DNA of 64,000 bases, taken from the NCBI GenBank assembly GCA_027946365.1, contig JAPEUQ010000001.1:1302001-1366000 (forward strand), given 5' to 3'. This document shows, piece after piece, positions 36,053-48,271 of this stretch. How positions within the stretch are numbered: position 1 is the first letter of the stretch; each line of letters starts with the position of its first letter. Source of the DNA: Kalmusia sp. IMI 367209. Taxonomy: Eukaryota > Ascomycota > Dothideomycetes > Pleosporales > Didymosphaeriaceae. The notes under the pieces were generated by a model. It did not search any database, had not been told where the DNA came from, and saw only the letters and a list, made by a program, of their open reading frames with translations. The position numbers and the translations under genes were made by a program.

Positions 36053-37987
36053 ATGGCTCTCTTCAGTAGCACGGCGTCAATCTATGCAATTGTTACTTTC
36101 ATTGGCATCTCACTTTGGCAACTCAGCCAGATAGGTCGAAGGCCCAAAGACTATCCGCCAGGCCCTCCTACGTTACCATTGTTAGGAAACTTGCACCTGA
36201 TCCCAGACAAAAAGCGACACTTGCAGTTCGAAAAATGGGCGCGCGAGTATGGACCGATTTTTTCGCTGATGCTCGGTACCAAAGCGATGATTGTTCTCAG
36301 CTCTGACCAAGCGATCAAGGATTTGGTTGACAAAAGAGGCGCAATCTACTCTTCAAGACCAGATGCTTACATCGCGCAAGATATCTTGAGTGGAGGGCTT
36401 CGGGTCTTGTTCATGGTAAGTTCACTGGTGCTATTCATATAAAAATACAAGGAGAATTTGACTGACAGATGGTAGCCAAACTCTCCTACAGGAGCTTGGA
36501 AAATGGTTCGGAAGTTCCTTCATACGCTATTAAGCGTTAATTCTGCGCGCACCTACGTACCCTACCAGGACCTTGAAAACAAGGCCATGCTCCTTTCCAT
36601 GCTAGAGAACCCAAACAGCTTCATCGAACACCTTCGAAGGTATACAGCGTCTTTGACGACACAGATGACGTTTGGATTCCGTACTACAAGCATTGAAGAT
36701 CCAAGGTTCAAGCAGGCGTTTGACGTAGGTCATAGCAGCATGGCAGTAGTCCACACTGACACACAGGTAGATATTCGATAGAAGCTCAGAGTTGATAGCA
36801 TCACGAGTATGTAGCTCTTCTCTTCGATCATCAATATGTTGCTAATGTGATTGTGACTGTCAGACCGCAGCAATGCTGGACCTACTTCCCATCTTGAGGA
36901 ATCTACCAGACTTCTTACTCCCAATCAAGAGAGAGGGGAGGAAGATACACATGAACGAGCGCAATCTCTTCCGTAGTTATTTCTTAAGTATAAAGAAGGC
37001 AACGTTAGAGGGCACCGCCAAGGTACGCGTACTTAAAGGGAAATGATCAGCCAATCAAATACTAACATGAGCATAAAAAAGCCGTGTGTATGTAAAGATC
37101 TTGTACAAATGCAGGCTAAAGAAGGGTTCAAAGATGACCTGGCCGCATACATCAGCGGCTCGGTACTGCAAGCTGGCTCTGAAACTACTGCTAGTATCCT
37201 TGTCGGTTTCGTCCAAGCAATGGTTATTTGGCCTGAGGTTGCTAGAGCTGCACAGGAAGAATTGGATCGTGTATGCGGGGATCGTCTCCCTGACTTGAAC
37301 GATCTACCTGACCTGCCGTACATTAGAGCCTGCGCCAAGGAAAGTCTACGCTGGATGCCAGGATTTTTCTTGGGTATACCGCACGCCGTAACCAAAGAGG
37401 ATACTTACCTAGGATATCGAATACCTAAAGGCGCGATTGTCATCCTCAACGTCTGGTAGAATTGGCCCATTATGTTAGCACTACGACCAAGTAATCTGAA
37501 GCTGACTTAGATCAATAGGGGTGTGCACATGGATCCTGAACGTCACCCAGACCCGCGAAAATTTGATCCAATGCGGTACTTAGGGGACGACCAGTCTTCC
37601 ATGGACGCGGCAAATAATCCCGACGCTAGTAAGCGCGATCATTTCGTTTTCGGCGCTGGCAGGCGTAGATGTCAAGGCATGCATATAGCTGATCGATCCA
37701 TGTATCTGGCAATCTCTCGTTTACTATGGGCCTTTGACTTCAAGAGAGTTATAGATCCTTCGACTCAGGAAGAGATAGTCCCCGACATGGAGAACCTTGC
37801 AGACGGCATGATGTCTTTGCCTCATCCGTTTCCTGCCAACATTGTACCAAGAAGCGAACACAAAGCTCAGCGTGTCAGGGATGAATGGAGAGAAGTATCA
37901 ATACTTCTTGATGGGGAGGCACAGTGGAAGGATGTGCCTAAAGGTCTGATATGGAACGATGAAAAGGCCCAGACAGATGATTTCTAG
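36053..37987 (+). CDS. Cytochrome P450 of the polyketide cluster
   Basis: ER-anchored monooxygenase, 551 aa, five exons in phase: 36053..36415, 36476..36766, 36864..37022, 37082..37455, 37519..37987. The ATG at 36053 precedes the membrane anchor (SIYAIVTFIGISLWQL) and proline hinge (PPGPPTLPLLGN). I-helix AGSETT, ExxR as KESLR, the meander FDPMRY and heme loop FGAGRRRCQG are all intact. It belongs to the broad CYP group of fungal secondary-metabolite hydroxylases in the CYP2-like fold. As the only P450 within the PKS cluster it likely hydroxylates or epoxidises the polyketide. Confidence 0.9.
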
Positions 37988-38450
37988 CTGAAACTATCTC
38001 CACTTGTTGGATCTGATCACTCGTTTCCTACCACATCAATCTGATTGAGTAATAAAAGTGTTACTATGAGCCGCTCATTCATACCATGCTTCGTCAAACA
38101 ATCGCTTAGTTCCGGGGTTTGATCTTCCTTAAATATTTGGAACAGTACAAATCTACTTGATTCTCACTCTCTATCTTCAGTCACGAATATTAGAACCTCC
38201 GGCACTTGTTGAGTGTATCTACGAAGAGTGCTCAATCTATATAGTCCTCCCTGTAGTCACAAATTTTTTTCAGCTGGGGGTTCAAGCAGTAAGCTTGGAA
38301 GGCGAAACTCCCAAAGATTAGTTACAAAACTTAAGGATCTTATCTGTTCTATTCCAATGACCAATGAACGCCATGAACAAAGAATAATGTGAGGGTAATT
38401 CCAATTCCTCGTGGACGTACACGAATGTGATCGGTCTACGGAAATTTTGT
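37988..38450. other. Intergenic, convergent 3' ends
   Basis: 463 bp between the P450 stop and the stop of leftward BBE oxidase 1. No gene supported. Confidence 0.4.
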
Positions 38451-40235
38451 TTATGGATATTGAGTGGGTAGGCCGTTATTCCAACTGAAAACCTGTTGGG
38501 GATCCCAAGTCTTCTTCAAAGCCGCCAGGCGCGGTAACTTTTCTTTCCCGTAAATTTGCTCTAACTTCTCATCACCGTGTGCATAGTTCACAAAGACAGT
38601 GAGCTCTGGAAATCCGGACGTAGCCACGAGGTCATCACGTAGTTCCAGTCCGAGGGCTGTTGACGCGACATCTGTAACATTGTCTCCTTCATCGAATAGG
38701 ATATTAAAATTTCTATAGGGATATTAGCCTTGACTTAACAAAGTAAGAATTCCTATTATATACACAAATACTCACATATATCCGGTTGTATCTCGCCAAG
38801 GGAACGCTGTCTCATTGGAAGAGATGGCGGCCATTGCTTGATTGGGGAAGAATTCGAACTGAAGAACACTATTACGACCGCCAGGATAGTCAGCGAAAAA
38901 CTCGTCCATCTTGCCAAACGAAGTCTCGTAAGTAGAGGCAGAGTAGTTCTTCATGTTCCAACTGTATAGATTACCTAGAGTAGGACGGTAAGAATCAGCA
39001 TTTTCACGCACGGTATCTCAACGTACGTGGTATTCCAGCTTTGCAAATGGAATCCATGCCAATTCCAAATATCCTGTCAACGAGTTTATTCCATTTGCGC
39101 ATTTCTACTGAAGTGGCCTCTAGGCCGAAAGCGAGGATAGGTGCCATGGCTTGGAGCGCGTCTTCTTCATGTCCTTTGTAAACCCACTGTACTTGAGCCT
39201 GAGTCTATACAAGACGTTAGTACGAGGAAATTAAAATGCGTTCTCGGAACTACAAACCCTGTTCGTAGTGTGATTGTAATTAACCATCATGAAAGATGAT
39301 AATTTCGCTTCTATCGGACTCATACTTTCCAGAAGCTTGAAGTATTCGGCTTCCCTTCCTGCTGGGACGATGTACTCCCCAACAAAAACATCTCCATCAT
39401 CACTCAAGCGATGAGGCTTATACGTAGCGGATGTAATGATGCCAAAATTTGCGCCTGCTCCGCGAATGCCCCAGAACAATTCAGGATAGGAGTCTTTCGA
39501 TATCTCGATTACTTCTCCCTTGGCTGTCACCATGCGAGCGGAGACCAATGCATCTATAACCAGGCCGTAGGCACCTTGGTATCTTCCAACGCCACCGCCA
39601 ATCGTGACGCCAATCAGGCTTGGACAAGGCGCACTGCCGGTTTCTATCCTCGTCAGAAAATCTAGCGAATCCGGAATCGCCTAATTGTAACATGAATACT
39701 CACGAAGATCGAATCCAGCGTCAAACAGTGGGTCAATGACGCTGCCTACCCTTACGCCGGGTCCCACGGTTAACGTTCCGGCGCTCTTGTTCACAACGAG
39801 TGTGTCAAGGTGGCTCAAGTCGATAGCAAGGCCGTCGTGAAGACGTCCAATAGTAGTCGTGTATCCGTGGCGCCCCCCGGTAGCAAGGAAAGAAATGTTA
39901 TGTGTTGTTGCATATTTCACCTGAATGGTCAGTCAATTCACCTTGAGTATCGGTGAGCATACAATATCCGCGACATCTCCCTCGGTGGCTGGACTTATCG
40001 CAGCGCTGTATGTAGGAGCACTGAAAGTAGTCCATCGTTCCGTTGCGTTGGAAAACTCCTCTGACCCAGGAAACCAGATCATCGTTTCACGCGACCACTT
40101 CTCAGCCCGCTTGGCAAGTATGCGGCCGGGATCGATCGTAGGGGCATGTCCAATGACACTTGCAGCGTCTGTTTCACAGAATAGATCACAAACCCAAAAG
40201 TGGCATAGCAAGAGCAAACGAAGACTTGGAGACAT
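38451..40235 (-). CDS. BBE-like FAD-linked oxidase 1 (secreted, bicovalent type)
   Basis: Berberine-bridge-enzyme-like flavoprotein oxidase, 504 aa, six exons in phase: 40235..39963, 39920..39704, 39643..39258, 39204..39027, 38974..38776, 38712..38451. The ATG at 40235 opens a signal peptide (MSPSLRLLLLCHFWVC). FAD-binding PCMH domain: ATGGRHGYTT (His for 8-alpha linkage), TGSAPCPSLIG (Cys for 6-S-cysteinyl linkage), GGGVGRYQGAYG and FWGIRGAGANFGI. The BBE C-terminal part is RLAALKKTWDPQQVFSW. Both attachment residues are present, implying bicovalent FAD, a state that suits oxidation of bulky substrates. Possible job: oxidative cyclisation or alcohol oxidation of the polyketide. Confidence 0.88.
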
Positions 40236-40815
40236 TCTGGTCGTCGTTTTCTGATACAATTCTATGGGAACAACTGTCAAGTAACATATGTGAATCCTTA
40301 CTACCATAATATACGCCCAACGGCCGCCTCTAACACTCGGATCACATTTCAACACGAGCATTTGACTCTAGTTTCTGTCCGTGTGGCTTTGTGGCTGGCG
40401 GCGTGTAAGCGTTGATACGTTAGCCACACGGGCCACAGCAAGGATTAGCGGGTTGCCTCGGGAGTGCGATCAACGGTGATCCTAAGGCTTGTCCTTTACA
40501 GGGATGTCCCAAAGGGGAACGGAGTTTTGCAACTAATCGCCATATATAAGACTAGAATTCCGGTGGAACACGCTCCCAATCCATGTCATCGGACCATGGC
40601 CTGATACCGTATCTGCATCCTAATGTATGATGCAATTCCAAGCATAGTTGAAAAAGCACTTCTCGCTGTATACTTTCTACGAAAGAAAGACTAATGTTGC
40701 AGCATCTCTAGAATCCTTCGCTTGAAGGATTGCAAGAATATCCCTCTTATCTCTTGGGGTCCAAAATACTTCCTACGGTACCGCTTGCATCTCACACTAT
40801 ACTCATCACCTCAGA
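40236..40815. promoter_or_regulatory. Divergent promoter, oxidase 1 and cupin 2
   Basis: 580 bp between divergent starts 40235 and 40816. TATATAA at 40543-40549 could serve either gene but is about 270-310 bp away from both. No gene supported. Confidence 0.35.
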
Positions 40816-41676
40816 ATGGTATGGGCCTGGCAACTCTGGCTTTCTCCACGGCCAGTGAGACGCACTGAGACCCCGATCGAGCCCCGTCAGCTTTCTCCAA
40901 ACAATGCAGCGCTTTATGAATACACGTACGAAGATGACGGGCGGCTGATAGTGAAAGAGACTCACTATGAGAACAACACAGCTGTGCGTGAGGGCCGATC
41001 TGGCCCACCGCTGTAAGTGAGAACAGATCACATTGTCACCATCAGCTATACTAATTTTGGCTCTGAATCAGGCATATCCACCTACGACAGACTGAGTACT
41101 TCGAAGTTCTTCAGGGTAAGCTGGCCGTCGTCAAGAATGAGAAAGAGCGTATGATCACCTCGAATGATGGCATACTAGAGATCCCCCCAGGAACCCGGTA
41201 CGTGACTCTCATCGCGCTAAATCTTAGGTGAGCTTTCAGAACGGGATCTAAGTCGGAGCCTAGACACCGCTTTTGGGCGCATTCTTCGATTGAAGAAGAT
41301 TTGGTCTTCAAAGTTTGGACTATGCCACAAGATTTAGATCTCGGATTCGATGAGAACTACCTCCGCAACATATTGGGTTATCTTCGAGACTGCCAACAGC
41401 AAGAGATCGACGTGTCTGTCTTCCAGATGGCACTATTGGGATGGAGTAGCGACACCCTTTTTATCTGCCCACCCTTCTATGTGCCTCTGTGGATTTTAAA
41501 GCCATACCAATACATATTAGGCCACTTCATTGGAGGCTTCATGCTAGGGTGAGCTAATTACGCCGCATTTTTATTGCTCCTCAGAGTTGACCCCTCGCCC
41601 TAGATATCGAGCGACCTACCCAGAGTATAACACAAAACCACGAGAGAATGGTCATGTTACGAAGAAGGCTGTGTAA
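40816..41676 (+). CDS. Cupin 2, full metal motif plus hydrophobic C-terminal segment
   Basis: A 226-aa protein from four exons in phase: 40816..41012, 41072..41197, 41264..41548, 41604..41676. The cupin core has an intact first motif, HIHLRQTEYFEVLQG (HxH...E...G), and a second motif ending PPGTRHRFWAH. It is unlike the other two cupins here. After the barrel comes a long segment rich in Trp, Phe, Tyr and Pro (FICPPFYVPLWILKPYQYI, then GHFIGGFMLGY), which could be a membrane-associating or hydrophobic cap region, and a polar tail (PEYNTKPRENGHVTKKAV). No signal peptide. Function unknown: a metal-dependent oxygenase, isomerase or cyclase are all possible. Confidence 0.8.
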
Positions 41677-42669
41677 GTTATCTCGTGGGGAAACATTCAG
41701 ACAACGAGCTTTCAGGAGCAAGGCTTGGTTTGTCAAGGCATGCAGACCTTCTGTACGCGTAGAATTTACTTTGTTCATCTCAGAACATGTGAAGCAAAGG
41801 CCAGAAAGTATGTTGATTGTAACAGAAAATGTGAATTGTGCTCACGTGCTTGAATATCACGTGATCATGGGCCTTATTTCCGGTTTGCCTTTTTTCGATT
41901 GCAAACGTCATCACTTGAATCCCTCTTCTGCAGGTTACACGGAGGGCCAATTACGAGTGATAGTTGAGCTTCCGCGAACCTGGTAATAGTGCCACCTCAG
42001 CTAGCGTATACGAATGACGGTTTGCAATCCGGAGTTTCTATCAACTATTGCACCGCATGAGGCCAATTATTTCCTCGTATGCGGACCAGGGTTTATGATT
42101 TAATGTAGGCAAGTATCAGCGAGTGCGCATGTGAGATAAGATAAGGCAAACCCACGTCGTTACACGATTACGAGGCGCCAAGTCGCCGTTTGCCTCGTGT
42201 TATGGACCTACGCTTCACAAGGAACGGCCCGGCTTCTGTGGCTTTTGCCTTCCTTGCTGCATTGAATAAGCTTATTAGTACTAGGATGCGCGATAGTCTG
42301 ATGCTGATAGGGAAATGGAGCTTTGCACACTGTTCTCATACAGCAGGGATATGGCTCAAGGCAGTCAATATCACGACATCACGAAATACGAGATCGACAG
42401 CTCTGACGACTATCTCCAACCAATGTCTCATCTCAAATATCAATGAAATGATTATGCGCTGAAAAGGTTAGGGAGTAAACTGCTGACCACTTTAATTAAT
42501 TGGTCCATGCGCTCCAAAATTGGTATGCTGGCTTCGGTGATTTCCGAACGCTGGAGATATTCAGAAGCTTAGAGAACAACTTTTGAGACTAGCCTGTACG
42601 AAGACGAAATGCAAATGCGAAAGAGGACCTAGGTATGTCTTGAACGAACGTTCACTTATTACCCCTACT
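41677..42669. other. Intergenic, convergent 3' ends
   Basis: 993 bp with no supportable gene. Short ORFs lack family-like sequence. A perfect CACGTG occurs near 41844 and a TCACGTGAT near 41860. Confidence 0.4.
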
Positions 42670-43757
42670 TCAGGTGCTACCGATTCCATCTATGATTCGT
42701 CGAACATCTGCGAAGGATAGCTCGTCCATAGTCTCTTCATAGATTGTCTTTGCGAGGTGGGTTTTGTGTGCCGTATAAGCAAGCGGTGCCATGCTGAGCA
42801 ATCGTTAGTCAGAAGTATCTTCAAGCGCGAAAATCAAACTCACGGCTGAATCTTTGCGTCTTCAATATATTGGCCATGCGACTCTTCCCCGAGTTTTGCA
42901 ACTGCGTGGATGAATGTCCGTGCGCCAACGTCACACTCCCGGCCCATGAGCTTGTTCATCAATCCTAGAGCAACGCGAGCGAATCCGGTGAACTGCCGGG
43001 CCAAGTTTGACCCTCTACACATACCGCAATTTGCGAACGAGATAATAACATCAGAAGAAGGAAGTTTGTTTGCAAGCTCGCTCAAAAAAATTTGTTGGAG
43101 CAATTTCGAGGTTCCATAACGTTCCGCGTCATCCCATGTGGCCATCTTCTGCTTGAAGGCTGGTAGCAGAGGCCGCGAGTTGCTTTCTTTGAACTTGGCC
43201 CATGAAGCAATATCAGAATTCACTACGACAATATGCCCCGTAACCTTTCCCATTCTCTTGTCTCTTATAGTGGGTATCAATAGCAGCGTGAGAAGCATGT
43301 TCGATAGATAATTGACTTGGAAGTCTTCTTCGTAGCCCGTTGTGGCGAACGATTCCGTGAACTGATAAAGTCCAGCGTTCAGAATAGCAATTTCCAGGTG
43401 AGGCAGACCTTTTGCTCGCTCGGCAAAGTCGCTGACGGAAGAGTACGAGGAGAGATCGAGTTTCCAAACTTCGATCATGCTCGCGGATGTGAGCTTCTGG
43501 CTATGAGCCAAATCCTGACGGGCCACTTCACCCTTCTTCTCGTCTCGTACTGCGAGGATAACTTTGCATCCTAGTCCCAATAGTTGACGTGCGGTCTCTA
43601 GTCCCAATCCACTGTTTGCCCCTGTGACGATTGCCGTTTTGCCTGTCAGGCTTGCTTGATCCGGTGATACTGGTGGCGGAGTAACGAAGAGCTGGCGATA
43701 AAAGAAGTGAAGCTTGCTTGCCCTCCTTTCAGGTGAGACGGAGAATGCTTGATTCAT
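42670..43757 (-). CDS. SDR, retinol-dehydrogenase/WWOX-like (SDR 3)
   Basis: SDR of 345 aa in two exons: 43757..42844 and 42793..42670; the second exon adds a C-terminal helix (HKTHLAKTIYEETMDEL) too short to be seen alone. Cofactor loop VTGANSGLG; NAGLYQF; active-site serine in VVVNSDIAS; YGTSK. An Arg after the second strand (LAVRDEKKG) suggests NADP. Long N-terminal extension. Subgroup common in fungal polyketide clusters, where such enzymes reduce or oxidise ring or chain carbonyls. Leftward, next to rightward oxidase 2. Confidence 0.87.
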
Positions 43758-44404
43758 GATGAACCTAGGGTTTTTTGAATCGTAGACTCAATAGACATGC
43801 ACCAAATCATGTGACGAAGAGCCTTGCGTGACTGTGATGACAATGTAAAGAAATCAACAAGGTGCCAGCAGAAAATTCATAAAGCACCATATAAGAAGTC
43901 AAACCTAGCTGCGATGATATGCATTTGTCAATGCTTGGAGATTGATATAATAGCCGCAAAAATCCCCTCGCAAAGAGTTCCAATGATAATATGATTGCAA
44001 TGACTTCACTACGTAATGCACGGGATGCACAATCCATAGTCCCGTCATATCTGGCTGGCTGGATCGGAGTTTCAGAAGCCCGTGCATTGCCGCGACTTGC
44101 ATTGCGTCGGCTTACACCCTATATCCCGCGGCGCTAGTGCACACGAGGATTTCCTTTACTGGACAACCTTCTTGATTAGGCGAACGCCATCGAGCGGCAA
44201 GGCGTTCCTAGAATAAAAGTCACCCCAGTCTTGGGGAGTACACGGAGGCTGATCGTATTTTTGCGCCCGTCACGGCTCGGTCGTCCTTCCGTAGCCAGTG
44301 TGCTTAAGCTATAAACTGTGATGGCGTAGTTGCTTTCCCAGGAACTTCAAGTAAAATCTTCTGTAGGAAGCGCTCCGCTCCGTTATTCTCATTCACCAGC
44401 AAGA
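43758..44404. promoter_or_regulatory. Divergent promoter, SDR 3 and oxidase 2
   Basis: 647 bp between divergent starts 43757 and 44405. No gene supported. Confidence 0.35.
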
Positions 44405-46207
44405 ATGCTCGTACGTTGTCGTTCCGTGCTCTACGGGCTCATGCTTCTTGGGCCTTTGGTGTCGAGTTCTCCATTGCCCTCTGATAATGTTCCCCGGTAT
44501 TTTCAGAGGAATCCTGTGACGCGTCGCGAGATCTCGCCTGTACGATTTCAAACAGAGCTCGGTGCAACATTATCTGAAAATGCCACCATAATTGGCCCTG
44601 AAAATCCTTCATTCTCGAATTTGACCCACAGATGGAACACCGTCGCACCACCCGAGATCGAGCTTGTGGTGCAGGCAGGAGAGGAGTCCGACGTCTCGAA
44701 GATCGTAGGTACTATCGGCGTCTGGTTTCTTATCGTCTTGTCTGACAGCAATCCTAGGTCAAGTACTGCAATGAAAACAGCGTCCGATTTCTAGCAGTCA
44801 ATCGTGGACATGGGTTTAGTGGAGCCTTGGGCACATTCAAAGGGGTGCAAATTGACCTGAAACAACTAAGAAAACTCACTATACACGAGGACGGGAAGTC
44901 TGCGACAGTGCAGGGCGGGTCGTATGCCCACGAGCTCATAAAAACACTTTGGGATGCCGGATACGTCACGCGTATGTACTTTATTTCCTTTCGTTTCTAT
45001 TCTATATCACTGCTTTCAGTTCCTAACAGAGGCCTTACCTAGCTACCGGATCGAACGAGTGTGTTGGTTACATGGGTCCCGCTCTAGGCGGAGGACACGG
45101 TCGTCTCGAAGGCCTCTACGGCCTCATTGCCGATAATCTGCTACATTTGAATGCGGTATTAGCGGACGGCTCGACGATCGAAGTAAACGAAACATGCCAT
45201 GAGGATCTATTCTGGGCGATGAGAGGCGCAGGCCATAATTTCGGGATCGTTACTAGCGCTGAAGTCAAGATTTACCCCATACTTCATCCTACCTGGCACT
45301 GGCACAATTATATCTGGACACAAGACAAGCTTGAGACGGTATTCGAGGAGTTAAATAAGCTGCAGGACAACGGTAGCGCACCTGTCTTGCTCGGTGCCAC
45401 CTATGGAACAATTGCCCTCAATAAGACTATTAGCGAGACCGAGGTATGTCACCTCTCCAATTTCTTGTTACGTCCACGAAATGCTGATATATGATCTCAA
45501 TTAGGCCGTATTACTCTGGCAGTTCGCTTACTACGGCTCCGCCGAGGAAGCTGAAGAGGTTCTCCGTCCGTTCAACAATCTCGAAGCCATTTGGGATGGC
45601 CAGGGCGACGTTTCGTACCCCGACATCGTGATTCCCCAGACTACATCTCTGAACGATTGCGGATCGGGCGCTTGGGCGTTCTCTGGAATTCTTACCCAAA
45701 CCTGGAACACTACGACAGAGCGGCAACACTATGTCGAATACAACAAAAACGCAGCTCTATATCCAGAGTTCGCCGAAACCGCGCGGCTGTTCTACGAAGG
45801 CTACGCGACAGCTGGAATGAAGAGTGTCAATGCCAACTCGACGGCATATGCGCATCGCGACGAATACCATTTAGGGTGCGTTACCATTTCACTTTCTCAA
45901 AGATAATCTATTCACTACTAATATTTTTAGGCTTTTTATGGGCATCGTCCCGGAAGGATCGAGCTTGGAGAGGGCTCAGGCATGGGCGCGAGAGGTCTTG
46001 GACGAATGGTTGGCTGGCGAGCCCGGGCGCAAGCTAGCAACGTACATCAATTACTCTATAGGAGCGGAGTATGAGTCTCTACAGTCCGTTTACGGTTATG
46101 AGGCGTGGCGGTTGGAAAGGCTGCTACGACTGAAGACGAAGTACGATCCGCACAATCGCTTCCGCTTTTATGTTCCTCTCATACCCCAGAATAGTACAAT
46201 TGCTTGA
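44405..46207 (+). CDS. BBE-like FAD-linked oxidase 2 (secreted, bicovalent type)
   Basis: Flavoprotein oxidase, 520 aa, five exons in phase: 44405..44704, 44758..44971, 45043..45443, 45505..45875, 45931..46207. Signal peptide at the ATG of 44405 (MLVRCRSVLYGLMLLG, then PLVSSSPLP). The PCMH domain has VNRGHGFSGAL (His link), TGSNECVGYMG (Cys link), LGGGHGRLEGLYGL and FWAMRGAGHNFGI. The C-terminal BBE segment is RLERLLRLKTKYDPHNRF. Both flavin-linking residues are present. It differs in sequence from oxidase 1 beyond the shared motifs, so it is not a recent tandem copy. Likely a second oxidative step on the cluster product, possibly outside the cytosol. Confidence 0.9.
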
Positions 46208-46688
46208 ATTTGAGCACGCGGGAAATGAATCTGCAGTGCGTTAGTAGAATATGTGTTCATAGATGGATAGATTAGTATGGCAGTCTAGCCTGGTTGTCAT
46301 CGACCCAGACTCTCGATCCACGACCATGTGGCGCGAAATGATCATTGTAATTATGTGACTACAGTCCAGGCATTCGTCACGGATCGCAACGTCACAATGT
46401 CAATATAGTAAGGGTATGGTTACTCGATTCGTTGGAGCTGGCCTCTAGACGTATGGTATACGTTCATGATCGAGAAGCATTGCATACGCGTTACTGATTG
46501 AAACTCTGGATATGAGACACTTGTCAATTTGTCCATATACATATATTCGTCCCATTTCATGAGGGAAAGTTGCCTTCCTCTTGACTACGGATGCTTTCCC
46601 TGCTCACTATGCATCGAGGCAGCTCAGAGAGAAGCCTGTCACCATTGGTGACTCACGGATCAAAAACAGCCAAAGCTGGCCTGTCGAC
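46208..46688. other. Intergenic, convergent 3' ends
   Basis: 481 bp between the oxidase 2 stop and the stop of leftward SDR 4. No gene supported. Confidence 0.4.
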
Positions 46689-47734
46689 TTAGATCCAGAT
46701 CTTGTCGCCCTTGTGGGAGAGGAAGTTACCACCATCTCCATTCTCAATGCTCGCCTTTTCCCAGACCGACTGCATGGCGCGTACAGACTCCTCAGGAGTA
46801 ATCGGACCTGCAAAAGTAGGCGAGTATTCGCTGAACTTGGCCAATGTGCCCGTGAGGCGCCCAAGATCTTCCTGCGTGGCTGTAGAAGTTCACAGGTATT
46901 AGTGGGAACATATACAGCTTGGAAGGGATGAGGATAAACCATACCGTCTTTGTAGAGACCTACTTCCACCATTCCTGGAGAAAGACTCAGAAACAAGACA
47001 CCATCCTTCTTATACTGGGCGCTGTATTTGGCTGTGATCATGTTCATGGCAGCCTTTGACGTGGAGTAGAAAGGTGCAGGCGTAAGATCCCACTGGTTAG
47101 TCCATTCCATGTCCGCGAAGCCGCTGGTGAGGGTGATGACCTTCTTAGCCTGACCTTTGAGTATCAGGGGTAGGAACAAGTTGAAGAGATGGACATTGCC
47201 GATGACATTGATCTGGAACACCTGTTTCAAGCATTCCTCCAGCTCTTGAGGTCGGTCGGCACTTTGGATGTGTTAGTTCATGTTTATGGCCGAAAGTTGA
47301 GAGAACCTACTAGTTCCCAATAGGTTCGTAGGCATCGAAGAGGGGGATGATACCAGCGTTGGCGATAAGGTAGTCGACCCTGCCTCCGGTGATCTGGGTT
47401 GTATCTTCGGCCGCTTTCTGTGTATCGTCTTTAACAATTGATATCCAACATATTTGCTGAGTCATACCTTTAGGGCATTGTAGTCGGTCAAGTCAGCTTG
47501 CAAGATGTGGATGTTGGAGCGGCCCTTCAGCTCTGCGTCCTCGGACAGCTTCTTGTCGGTTGCAGGCTTATCCCGGACTATGCCGATAACGAGATTCTCG
47601 GACTTTTCGGATAGCAAACCGAGGAAGCCGTACTAATAGTGCATACATTGTCAGCGCTTCGATAGTGGCAGTGTTACTGCGATAGAGCTTACCCCGATAC
47701 CCCTAGACACTCCGGTGATGACGTAGATGGCCAT
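46689..47734 (-). CDS. SDR (SDR 4)
   Basis: SDR of 273 aa, five exons in phase: 47734..47693, 47632..47468, 47417..47311, 47261..46945, 46879..46689. The first exon carries only MAIYVITGVSRGIG, the cofactor loop. Further marks: LQADLTDYNALK (aspartate that positions adenine), LIANAGI, catalytic serine in LTSGFA, FYSTSKAAM (Tyr and Lys), then SPGMVEVGLY. The C-terminus is GDKIWI. Short, cytosolic. Divergent from the MFS transporter. Substrate unknown; tailoring of the polyketide is the simplest role. Confidence 0.87.
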
Positions 47735-48271
47735 TTTGAAGAAATCAACCCTAACTGTGTTCTAGCTGTCTAAAGTCGCCGTGGGTGCTTGCTTTATCCA
47801 TAGACGGGCATGCGGATATGCTTACCTAATGTGGCCAAGACGCACTAGCGGAAAGTTGCCATGATTTCGTGTTTGCGACGCACCTGCATAACAAAGAGAC
47901 ACATGCCGAGTCGCACAAAGGATGATTGATAAACAGACCGCTTTGATGGAGGACGCGAGCAGCTGTGCCGCCGCCCGAGACGCTTTGACACTTGCCAAAT
48001 TACCTTTGCGCGGCCGCCGCTGCGTGGAGGAAACTTAACTCCGCTGCGGACCCCAAATTTGATCGACGTAATCACCTGGATGAGTTCACGGGACCAGACA
48101 AAAAGATGCGCCCAAGTTCAATTCCATAAATACCTTCCTAGTCAGTCCAGCGAATAGGAAGCGTGGCAGTGCACCTGCCACACTTAGGTAAGCACGTACG
48201 AGCGGCTCTGCGCAAGTATCGTGGTGCAAAGGTATACCCAGGAACGACCCAAACTTGGAACCCACATCGAT
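47735..48271. promoter_or_regulatory. Divergent promoter, SDR 4 and MFS exporter
   Basis: 537 bp between divergent starts 47734 and 48272. GC-rich central stretch with gcggccgccgc near 48010. No gene supported. Confidence 0.35.

Noticed and set aside
41681..41990. 112-aa ORF after cupin 2
   Set aside because: Starts inside the last exon of cupin 2 in another frame and shows no family-like sequence.
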